From contig USTJ01000003.1 of NCBI GenBank assembly GCA_900557585.1, positions 1 to 13,449 of the forward strand: a DNA stretch of 13,449 bases, in the 5' to 3' direction. Positions 1-7,700 of this stretch are shown piece after piece. This DNA comes from an uncultured Eubacteriales bacterium (GTDB taxonomy: Bacteria; Bacillota; Clostridia; Christensenellales; UBA1242). The notes under the pieces were generated by a model that was not told the origin of the DNA, ran no database searches, and saw only the letters and a program-made list of their open reading frames with translations. A program made the translations under genes and the position numbers. The first letter of the stretch is position 1, and each line of letters opens with the position of its first letter.

Positions 1-37
1 GGCCCGGACCGCAACAAAGTTGCTCCCGGCTTTGGCT

Positions 38-62
38 AAAAACAGTGTACTACACTGTTTTT
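38..62. repeat. Near-perfect palindrome (12-nt arms)
   Basis: Arms at 38-49 and 51-62 are exact inverted copies around a single C. As RNA this gives a 10-bp stem (AAAAACAGTG / CACTGTTTTT) with a TACTA loop. A second small hairpin, GCAAC-AAA-GTTGC, lies at 11-23 in an unusually GC-rich stretch. The U-rich right arm could act as a weak terminator, but no further T-run follows. The function is unknown. Confidence 0.5.
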
Positions 63-74
63 CTAACGCGTCGC

Positions 75-90
75 CCCGTCACCAGCTCCA
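75..90 (+). other. tRNA 3'-end-like fragment, possible integration scar
   Basis: CCCGTCACCAGCTCCA has the form of a tRNA 3' end: half of a T-arm (CCCGT), a 7-nt acceptor strand (CACCAGC), a discriminator T and CCA. A GCTGGTG...CACCAGC acceptor stem is what I recall for Firmicutes tRNA-Thr, so Thr is a guess. No matching GCTGGTG 5' strand, anticodon arm or intact TTCRA T-loop is visible upstream; the preceding GCGTCGCC looks like a damaged T-arm. A terminator follows directly, as after a real tRNA gene. It is either a tRNA remnant or the duplicated 3' end left when an element integrates into a tRNA gene. Confidence 0.35.
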
Positions 91-101
91 TTAAACAAAA
101 G

Positions 102-146
102 TCGCTAAAACGCCGATAATTAAAGGCTTTTAGCGATTTTTTATTT
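102..146 (+). terminator. Intrinsic terminator after the tRNA-like fragment
   Basis: TCGCTAAAA (102-110) pairs with TTTTAGCGA (128-136), extended by GCC/GGC (112-114 / 125-127) past a one-base bulge. TTTTTTATTT follows from 137. Its orientation fits a plus-strand RNA ending near position 90. Confidence 0.7.
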
Positions 147-183
147 GCAAATTTTTAGGGCACGGCTCTCTTTAAAAAATACA

Positions 184-317
184 TTAGGTACACAAAATTG
201 TCATTTTAGGTACACAAAAATTGCACAAAAAAAGACCGAAAATTGAACTCATCAACTTTCGGTCTAATTCTTCCTAAAACTGCCCAAAACTACTACATTA
301 GGTACATTTAGGTACAC
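184..317. repeat. Four TTAGGTACA-type direct repeats around a terminator
   Basis: TTAGGTACAC occurs at 184-193, 206-215 and 308-317, and TTAGGTACAT at 298-307. The first pair lies within a 22-bp tandem unit (ATTTTAGGTACACAAAATTG-like); the second pair is directly adjacent. The last copy contains the stop codon of the helicase gene. On the minus strand the motif reads TTTTGTGTACCTAA. Short multiple terminal repeats of this style occur at ends of IS21-like transposons, so a transposon-end remnant is one reading; no transposase is visible here. With the tRNA-like fragment and two terminators, these repeats are what the gene-free stretch 1-307 holds. Confidence 0.6.
227..265 (-). terminator. Intrinsic terminator of the nuclease-helicase operon
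   Basis: AGACCGAAA (233-241) and TTTCGGTCT (257-265) form a 9-bp stem with a 15-nt loop. Read on the minus strand the stem runs into seven U residues (227-233). It lies about 40 bp past the helicase stop codon, so it should end the operon transcript. Confidence 0.8.
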
Positions 318-2245
318 GAAATATTATTTAAATCTACGACTTCATAAAAGCGGTCAGGTAATTTTTTTTGCTTACAATAATTATCTAGTTTTTTTAACAG
401 ACCAGAGATTTCTGATAAATTATTTTTTAAATAAATATACAACCCATTTCTTGCTCTGCTAAAAGCAACATATGCAATTCTAACAAATTCAGTGATTTTA
501 TCATCAATGCTATTGCTAAAGATAATTGGATTCTCTAAGACATTAAGGATGGAACCCCAAGCTTTTTCTTCACGAATCGGTTCTAAATTTACCAATACAT
601 TATCATATTCTTTACCCTTAGTTTTGTGTATGGTTAAATATTTACTATCATCTGTAAAGACATCCTCATACATTACCTTTAATGTTTTTAAATCTAATTT
701 ATTTAAAAACGGATGTAAATTTTCCGAATAATGTTCATCTCCTTCATCAATCAATTCAAGAGGTTCACGGCATTTTAAAGTTGAACCCATTATAAAATTG
801 TTAATTGTTGTTACTATATCTTTATAAGACATGTTTAAAGGAAAAGTTTTAAAAAGATTTATAAATCTAATAATTTCAACAAGCTCTTTACCTTTTGCTC
901 TTTTTTCACTTTTTAGCATATCAATATCAAAAACTTTATCAAGTTGACTTAACACTCCTCCGAAGTTCCCTAATTGAATAGAATTATAAATTGAAACAAT
1001 TATTTTTACATTGGCTATCCAATTTATATTTGAACTATTGAATTCATTTGTCAAATCTGTATCTATGATATATCTATAATAATCATGAACCTTTTTCAAT
1101 AATATGCGTTGGTTGGATTCAATGTTTGTAATGTAGTTAAATGCATCTGACCATCTTCTACATAATACCCTTATGTCTTTTACATTCAATATATTTAAAA
1201 TATCAACATTATCTTTAGCACATAATACAAATTTTACTTTTTCTTGATTGTTATTAATCAAACATTGTTGTTCATTTAATGTTTTATCATTGCTTCTTAT
1301 GTAATTTAAAAAGTGTATAATATTTTTATTAGATCTTCTATTTCCATCTATAATAAAAGTTTTGAAATCTTTAACATTAGGATGGAAATTATCAAATTCC
1401 TTGTAGGTTGAGTTAATAAACCCGTAAATAGATTGCGCAATATCACCAACTACACCTATTGTAATTTTTTTATTAGATAACAATTCTAATATTTTATTTT
1501 GAATAGGATTTGTATCTTGATATTCATCCATCAATATATATGGAAATTTGTATTGTACATCATATGAAATAAACTTGTATTTTTTCAAGAGTATATAACT
1601 AAAATATAATATCTCATCAAAATCTAGTACACCTTCGGTCTCCCAAATTGCAGTTTTTATTCTTATCAAATCTTCCTTATTTGTTGTCAACTTTAGTGAC
1701 TTTATATATGGCATATTGTTTTCATTAAATGGATATTTATTTAAGCTTGATATATCTAATACACATTCACTGATTTTCCGCTTTGTTATTTCGCTTGCAA
1801 TTTGCATTTGATATTTTTCTTTAAGATAATTTACAAAATCAGAGATTTTTAATTTTGCCAACAAACCGAAGCCTTCCATCCTAGGATATAACTTTCTATT
1901 AGCAGGAACGTGGGCATTAAATGTTTGATTAATAAATAATTTTAACTGTAGTTGATATGGGGTAATTATATATTCATATAAAAAGGAATGAATGGTTCTT
2001 ATTTCCACATAATCATTGTAATGTCCTAATCTAGATCTTATTTCATTTACAGCCGCATTTGTATAGGTTATACATAATATTTTACGTATATTATTTTCTT
2101 GCAACTTTTTACTATGTTCAATTATATCTTTAATATTTTGTACTAGAAAATATGTCTTACCAGCACCTGGTCCAGCGTAAACTTTGAAATTAAATTTGTC
2201 TTCATATATACTTATTAAATCAGAAGAATTTATGAATTTATCCAT
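308..2245 (-). CDS. gajB: UvrD/PcrA-like SF1A helicase, Gabija GajB-like
   Basis: A 645-aa protein with the full SF1A helicase motif set. Visible motifs are Walker A GPGAGKT (25-31), motif Ia TYTNAAVNEI (60-69), motif II DEYQDT (240-245), motif III GDIAQSIYGF (267-276), motif IV NRRS (302-305), motif V TIHKTKGKEYDNV (538-550) and motif VI VAFSRARNGLYI (593-604), so it should be an active ATP-dependent DNA translocase. It overlaps the upstream OLD nuclease gene by 16 bp and has its own AGAAGGTG ribosome site 5-12 nt before its ATG, suggesting coupled translation. In Gabija the helicase partner binds and activates the nuclease against phage DNA; that role is inferred here from gene order. At 645 aa it is longer than the roughly 500-residue GajB I know; the extra length lies mainly between motifs IV and V (about 305-535). 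A general repair helicase is less likely given the partner. Confidence 0.85.
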   Translation of the reverse strand: MDKFINSSDLISIYEDKFNFKVYAGPGAGKTYFLVQNIKDIIEHSKKLQENNIRKILCITYTNAAVNEIRSRLGHYNDYVEIRTIHSFLYEYIITPYQLQLKLFINQTFNAHVPANRKLYPRMEGFGLLAKLKISDFVNYLKEKYQMQIASEITKRKISECVLDISSLNKYPFNENNMPYIKSLKLTTNKEDLIRIKTAIWETEGVLDFDEILYFSYILLKKYKFISYDVQYKFPYILMDEYQDTNPIQNKILELLSNKKITIGVVGDIAQSIYGFINSTYKEFDNFHPNVKDFKTFIIDGNRRSNKNIIHFLNYIRSNDKTLNEQQCLINNNQEKVKFVLCAKDNVDILNILNVKDIRVLCRRWSDAFNYITNIESNQRILLKKVHDYYRYIIDTDLTNEFNSSNINWIANVKIIVSIYNSIQLGNFGGVLSQLDKVFDIDMLKSEKRAKGKELVEIIRFINLFKTFPLNMSYKDIVTTINNFIMGSTLKCREPLELIDEGDEHYSENLHPFLNKLDLKTLKVMYEDVFTDDSKYLTIHKTKGKEYDNVLVNLEPIREEKAWGSILNVLENPIIFSNSIDDKITEFVRIAYVAFSRARNGLYIYLKNNLSEISGLLKKLDNYCKQKKLPDRFYEVVDLNNISCT

Positions 2246-4245
2246 TTGACACCTTCTTTTATATAATTTGGTGCAACAATTTTATCAATATGCTCAAATA
2301 ACTTTAAAGCAAAATCACCTTTTTTAGTTTTTACATAATGATAAAATATTTCCGAGAAAAATATCTTTTCTATTAAAATCTTATTTTTACTGTCTTCGTC
2401 ATATAATTTTTTATATTTTAATATTATATCAACCAAAAATTTCTTTTGATTGGCATTAGTTATATATTTTGGAATGTTGTCATTCCAATAATTAATATCT
2501 TTGTGCTTTATAAGTTCATGGAAAGTTTCACTATCAATTGCTATAGACATTAACAATTCAAAATTTTTATCATAGTTATCTATAAATAATTCTTTTTCAA
2601 ATGTTGAACCAAAATGCATTTGAGTTTTGACTTTTATTTGATTTTTAAATTGCAAAAACATTTTGTTTATTCTGCTTTTTGACTTTTTGTAGTTATCTAT
2701 ATTTAATTTAAGCCCCGAATCGCTTTCGGTGATTATATCAACATCTTTATCAGTTATGCATAAAATCTTTTTATTCGTACTAAAGGCCAAAGGCAAAAAA
2801 TAATTAAAATTAATACCTCCAATTTCCACAATTGATACATGCTCTTTAACCAAATTTTTAAAAAACTTGGGAATTAATAATTTTTCAGCCAGTCCCTCAA
2901 CAAATATTATTTTTTCTGAAAACAACATGTCGCTACGAGTTACATCTAAAAATTTTGTTAAATGATTTTTGGCTTGTTTTAATAATTGATCCCGTTTAAT
3001 CTTTTCTTTTTCAGTTGTCTGATTAAATAATTTCTCAATTTCTTTATAGTTGAAATTTCTTGATAAGACTACAGCGCTATTTGTTGGAATGTCTTTTGTT
3101 CTGTCAATTGAAAAAACAATTATGTTATCAAGGGGTAATGTTGCTGTGATGTTTGGTGAATGAGTTGTTACAAAAATTTGATTTTTTATTTCAATATTAT
3201 CAGCCTTTTGTTTTTTTAGATTCTGAATATACGCTAATAATTTGTATTGCATATTAGGATGCAGATGAGCTTCTGGTTCTTCAAGAAGTATAATATTATA
3301 ATCATTGTTCCTTTTTTGTTTTAATAAGTTTCTCATATAAATAAGGTTATTATAACCTAATCCATTATAATCTAAAGGTAAAGGAAAACCCAACTTGTCA
3401 TCTTCTAATTCATACTTAAAAAAGCTTGATAATTCTCCATCAAAAATAAAATTTGATACAAATTTATTTTTGCCATTTATAATTCCTATCTCATTTTGAT
3501 CAGTATTAATATCATTGTTTATCTCTGTTTTAACACTTTCTAATTTTGTTTGGATAGTTGTAGTGATGTCTTGCTTTATTTCAAAATCATTTATATTTTT
3601 ATCTTTTATTTTTTGATTTACATATTTTTGCGAATGTTCTGTTATTTTTTCAATAGTTCTAGATGCAGGTATTTCATCAATTTCGAAAATATTATTTATT
3701 ATTTTTTTATCAAGAATTTCGCCTGTAGCAACATTATAAAAGTTCCATTTAAAGTTAGTCTCTAATTTTTGTAAAACTTTATATAAACTTTTAAAATCTG
3801 TAACCGTGGACATTTCTTTTATATAAGTTTCTTTTTCTTTTAAGTCGTATGAATAAATTAGTTTAGTTTTAGCAATTAAATGAGCTTCATTATCTGATTT
3901 ACTTTCTACATTCCCTGTGATCGGATCAACGACTAAAATGCTGGAAAGTTTTGAGAATGCCGAATCTTCATCATCAAAATTAATATCATGCTCAAAAGTA
4001 TATTCAATTTCAATAATTGGTGGTTCTATTTTTATTTGATCTATATTTTTATGCAAATAGTATTTATTGAAATCATCTATGGATGATTGACTATTTGGAT
4101 CAACACTTAAAAAATTAACTATTTGAATAAAATTAGATTTTCCCACATTGTTTGGTCCAACTATCACGTTTAATCCCTCTTGGAGATTAACTTCTAGGTT
4201 GTTGAAATTTTTAAAATTGTTAATTTTTATTTTACTTACATACAT
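2230..4245 (-). CDS. gajA: OLD-family ATPase/TOPRIM endonuclease, Gabija GajA-like
   Basis: A 671-aa protein from the preferred ATG at 4245. The N-terminal ABC/SMC-type ATPase has Walker A GPNNVGKS (30-37), a signature-like GLGYNN segment (about 295-300), Walker B IILLEEPEAHLHP (318-330) and an H-loop TTHSP (360-364). The C-terminal TOPRIM nuclease shows FVEG (Glu450), the acidic DKDVD (499-503) and a downstream TFEKEL (about 548-553), the metal-binding pattern of OLD nucleases. The roughly 250 residues between Walker A and the signature fit the dimerisation insert of this class. A frame-extending GTG at 4263 is disfavoured: it lies at or before the predicted transcription start, whereas ATG 4245 has AGGAGAG 8 nt upstream. 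OLD followed directly by a UvrD helicase is the Gabija arrangement. It is larger than the roughly 580-aa GajA I know. A non-Gabija class 2 OLD protein is the main alternative. Confidence 0.87.
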   Translation of the reverse strand: MYVSKIKINNFKNFNNLEVNLQEGLNVIVGPNNVGKSNFIQIVNFLSVDPNSQSSIDDFNKYYLHKNIDQIKIEPPIIEIEYTFEHDINFDDEDSAFSKLSSILVVDPITGNVESKSDNEAHLIAKTKLIYSYDLKEKETYIKEMSTVTDFKSLYKVLQKLETNFKWNFYNVATGEILDKKIINNIFEIDEIPASRTIEKITEHSQKYVNQKIKDKNINDFEIKQDITTTIQTKLESVKTEINNDINTDQNEIGIINGKNKFVSNFIFDGELSSFFKYELEDDKLGFPLPLDYNGLGYNNLIYMRNLLKQKRNNDYNIILLEEPEAHLHPNMQYKLLAYIQNLKKQKADNIEIKNQIFVTTHSPNITATLPLDNIIVFSIDRTKDIPTNSAVVLSRNFNYKEIEKLFNQTTEKEKIKRDQLLKQAKNHLTKFLDVTRSDMLFSEKIIFVEGLAEKLLIPKFFKNLVKEHVSIVEIGGINFNYFLPLAFSTNKKILCITDKDVDIITESDSGLKLNIDNYKKSKSRINKMFLQFKNQIKVKTQMHFGSTFEKELFIDNYDKNFELLMSIAIDSETFHELIKHKDINYWNDNIPKYITNANQKKFLVDIILKYKKLYDEDSKNKILIEKIFFSEIFYHYVKTKKGDFALKLFEHIDKIVAPNYIKEGVKWINS

Positions 4246-4251
4246 ATCAAG

Positions 4252-4296
4252 CTCTCCTAACACAGGTATTGTAGCATAAAATTAACAATTTTTCCA
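4252..4296 (-). promoter_or_regulatory. Promoter and ribosome site of the nuclease-helicase operon
   Basis: On the minus strand, TACAAT (4268-4273) is preceded by TGC (an extended -10). A weak -35 TGGAAA (4291-4296) stands 17 nt further upstream. The predicted start near 4261 leaves a leader of about 16 nt containing AGGAG (4253-4257), 7-8 nt before ATG 4245. This geometry decides the nuclease start codon. Confidence 0.6.
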
Positions 4297-4318
4297 TACA
4301 TTCGACAAAATTCGTGCT

Positions 4319-4588
4319 TTACATTTCCATATCACTTTCGCGTCTGCGTTTATGTTCTTTTCGCTCTTCGAGAAGTTTTGTTAGTATTTCATCAAACTCG
4401 TCATCGTCCATATCTGCAACAAACTCATCTTTGCGTTGTTCAAGGATTTCTTCTCGCTTTTTATCGTTTAAAAGCATTTGGTCTTCTTTGACTCTTTCGT
4501 TAAACTTGTCAGTTGTCTGGCGGATATACTCGCTATCAACAGAGTTATAAACAGTGGTTTTATGCGCCAACGCGGTGTTTTGGTTGTG
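4319..4588 (-). pseudogene. 5'-truncated coding remnant, charged C-terminal tail
   Basis: The minus-strand frame is open from just after a TAA at 4589-4591 to a stop at 4319. It has no ATG near its 5' end; the first possible start is a TTG at 4570 without a ribosome site. The 83 residues after that TTG have normal coding-like codon use and a strongly charged, coiled-coil-like tail rich in E, K, D and R. The fragment around HKTTVYNSVDSEYIRQTTDKF faintly recalls the end of tyrosine recombinases, where an H..TT..Y stretch precedes a helical tail, but no catalytic region is present and I do not claim that family. It most likely is the 3' end of a gene whose front was lost at a recombination junction near 4590. 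It reads toward the Gabija-like operon but ends before that operon's promoter. Confidence 0.45.
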
Positions 4589-4702
4589 TTACTAAATGAA
4601 AAAATGGTGGTTGTATGGGTTTTGTGTTCAAAAGTGAAGAAAAATGTTTTTGTTGTTTTTAAAGTTTTTCACAAAATAAAAAATATATGTTGCAAAATTT
4701 GT

Positions 4703-4765
4703 TTGATTATTTTTCTGTATTGTGATATATATAATATATAAAAAAGTGATTAAAATTTAAAGGAG
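4703..4765 (+). promoter_or_regulatory. Promoter and ribosome site of the 1302-aa surface protein
   Basis: TTGATT (4703-4708), a 17-nt spacer ending in TGA, then TATATA (4726-4731) form a sigma-70-type promoter with extended -10. An overlapping TATAAT at 4730-4735 lies too far from this -35. A ribosome site AGGAG (4761-4765) precedes ATG 4771 by 5 nt. The stretch 4590-4700 upstream is AT-rich and holds nothing else I can support. Confidence 0.6.
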
Positions 4766-4770
4766 TCCAA

Positions 4771-7700
4771 ATGAAAAAGAAACTTTCAGTTTTACTGACG
4801 GCAGTTTTGTTGCCGGTTGTTTGCGCAATTTTGATTGGAAGTTTGTGTTTTTCTGCTGTTTCTTCTTGCAGTGCAGAAGATTTCAAAGGACTTGCAATTT
4901 ATATTGGAAAAAACTCGACTGTTGAACTTAAAGGTGACAAGTCAATTTCGGGTTATAATTTGATAAACAAAAACACCAACACTGCTGCATATGCTGTTTA
5001 TGTTGACGCTGGTGGAACATTCAAATTGACTGGTGGTTCAATTGTGAACAATGGTGCAAATGCGCATGAAAATGATTATGAGGGTGTTGGCGCAATTTAT
5101 TCTAGTGGTGGAAAAGTTTTCATCACATCTGGAACGATTTCTGGCAACAGCATTCGCAATGGTTTGGCAAGTGCAATTCGTGTTGAAGGTGGGGGAAGCC
5201 TTTCAATTTCGGGCGGAACCATTGAAAAGAATTATGGTTCAGGAACCGATTCTGCAATTTATGTTTCGGGCGGAACTTTCTCACTTTCAGGCGGAACAAT
5301 TTCAGATGGACTTGTTAATCTTGTAAACAGTGTGAACGCATCAATCACAAGTGGAACAATTTCTTCTGGCTTAATGATTCATGATGGCGTTACTCTTGTA
5401 ATGCAAAACGGTTCAATTTATGAAGGTGTAAGAATATCTTCTTCTGATTTCGTTATGAATGGGGGATTGATAAACAACGCTGACGGCGCTGGCGTAATTA
5501 TTGAAGGTGGAACTTTTTCTCTGAATGCAGGAACAATTTCAAATGGAGGAACTGGCAACATTGTAAGTGTGAACAATAACGCAGACATTTCAATGCTTGG
5601 CGGAACTGCTTCTGGAACCTTTTATATTTATAAAGGAAATGTGACACTTGCAAACGCTTTCATGTCTGCATCTGCAAACGCGAACAATGTTTATAACCTT
5701 TGCGATGATGGGATTCTTACTTTTAAAGATGTTTCAACCTTGCCAGCAATGAACATTAAAGTTACAAGCAAAATTCGTGAATTTTTGAAATTTCCAAACG
5801 CAACAAGCAAACCAACAATTTCGCAAGCAAGCATCACTGGTTATGACACCAGTAAATATTATGTTGATGTCTACCAAAGTGGTGGGGTTTGGGTTGCTGG
5901 GCTCAAACCATATGTAACACTTACTGTTTCCAACCTTTCAAACACTTCGAACGAGGGAACCGTTATGGGAACAAGTTCGGGCGTATATACCAAAAAATGC
6001 AAAGATGGCGAAGTCATAACTTTCAGTCACACTGCAAATGGAAAATATGCATATGCAAAATTGGTTCATGGAACCGACTGGTCTTCACCAACCTATGACG
6101 AAAGCACAAGTTACACAATTGATGGCTCAACCGAAACCGAAGATTTCAGATATTGCTACACCGTAAGCCTAACACTATATTCGGTCTCAAATGGAATTGT
6201 TTCAACCAGCGATGGTGGGCTTTGCACGGTCTATTCTGGGCAAACGCCAACATCAAGTGCGGGAAATAGTTGGGCATATCGTGGGCCAACGCAATCAACA
6301 CCTTGCACGGCGGTTCCAAAAGAAGGCTTCACTTTTGAAGGAGTATATGATAACTCTTCTTGCACGGGAACTCCTGTTGCAACAACACAGTCTTTCACTT
6401 GGACAATGGGAAGTGCTGGCAATAAAATTCTATATGCAAAATTTGTTTCACTTGTCGCAGAACTTCCAACAACATGGAAAACCGAACTTGCCTCATTTTC
6501 GGGTGCGCCGGCAGTCACAAGCGTAACAGAAATCAAAACTGCAACAACTCCTCCAAGTGGATACACTCGTCTTGGAAAGTTGTCAACGGCAATTCCAGTT
6601 TATAAAAAAGGAAACATTATCGCATTCATTGCAGGAACGGTAAAACTTCCGGCAAACAGTTCCAGTTTGTTTGCAAGCATGACGGCGCTTACAACCTTTG
6701 ACGGCACAAGCATGAACACTTCAAATGTAACAAACATGTCTTCTTTGTTCAAATCTTGTTCGGCTTTGTCAACCATAAAATTTGGAATTGGATGGACAAA
6801 CCCAAAGGTTACAACTGTTGACAATTTGTTCAGAGATTGCGTAAAACTTTCAACGCTCACAAACTTTACATATTTCAAAACTCCAGTTGCAACAAACTTT
6901 TCACGCATGTTTTATGGCTGTAAATATCTCACAAGCATAAATCTTTCTGGTTTGTCTTGGGCAAACGCAACAAACCTTTCATATGTTTTTGCAAACTGCT
7001 CGGGGCTTTCAAGTCTTGGTTTGACAACTTTGACAACACCAAATGTAACAAACATGAGTTATGCTTTCTATTATTGTTCAGGTCTTATTGCGTTGAATCT
7101 TTCATCTTTCAACACCGCAAAAGTAACAACAATGGAATATATGTTTGGTGGAATGTCTAAACTTTTAAGTTTAACACTCGGTTCAAACTTCTCAACCGCA
7201 AGTTGCACAAATATGAGTTATATGTTTGAGTATTGTTCGTCGCTTGCCAGCCTTGATGTTTCTTCGTTTAATGTTTCAAATGTAACAACCATGTCAAACA
7301 TGTTTAAGGGAGCATCAAAACTTGCTTCGATAACTTTTGGCAGTGGTTGGACAACCTATAAATGCAAAGATTTTTTTAATATGTTTTCAGGATGTTCTGA
7401 GTTGACCAGCCTCGACCTATCATATTTCAACACAAAAGTTGCAACCGATCTATCTTATATGTTTTATAACGACTCTAAACTTAAAACACTAACGCTTGGT
7501 GCGAACTGGGGAACTGAAAAGTGCACGGATTTTGCTGCTATGTTCCAAAATTGCAAGGCACTAGAAGAACTTGATTTGTCTACATTTACCATAACGAGCA
7601 GTGCAAGAACAATCAATATGCTATATCTTGGCTCAAGCAATAAAATAATGAGGTTTTTAACTCCAAAATCTTCGTGTCCAAAAATTTCAACAATGGAGGG

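Noticed and set aside
1-90. tmRNA 3' end or complete tRNA gene
   Set aside because: The last 16 nt fit a tRNA-type 3' end, but no matching 5' acceptor strand, anticodon arm or intact T-loop is present in the visible 90 bases.
4246-4263. Upstream GTG start for the OLD nuclease
   Set aside because: It lies at or before the predicted transcription start and has no ribosome site, whereas ATG 4245 has a well-placed AGGAG.
4314-4741. Plus-strand open frames opposite the truncated remnant
   Set aside because: They have Ser/Leu/Val-biased composition and no ribosome site; the minus strand shows the more protein-like composition and codon use.
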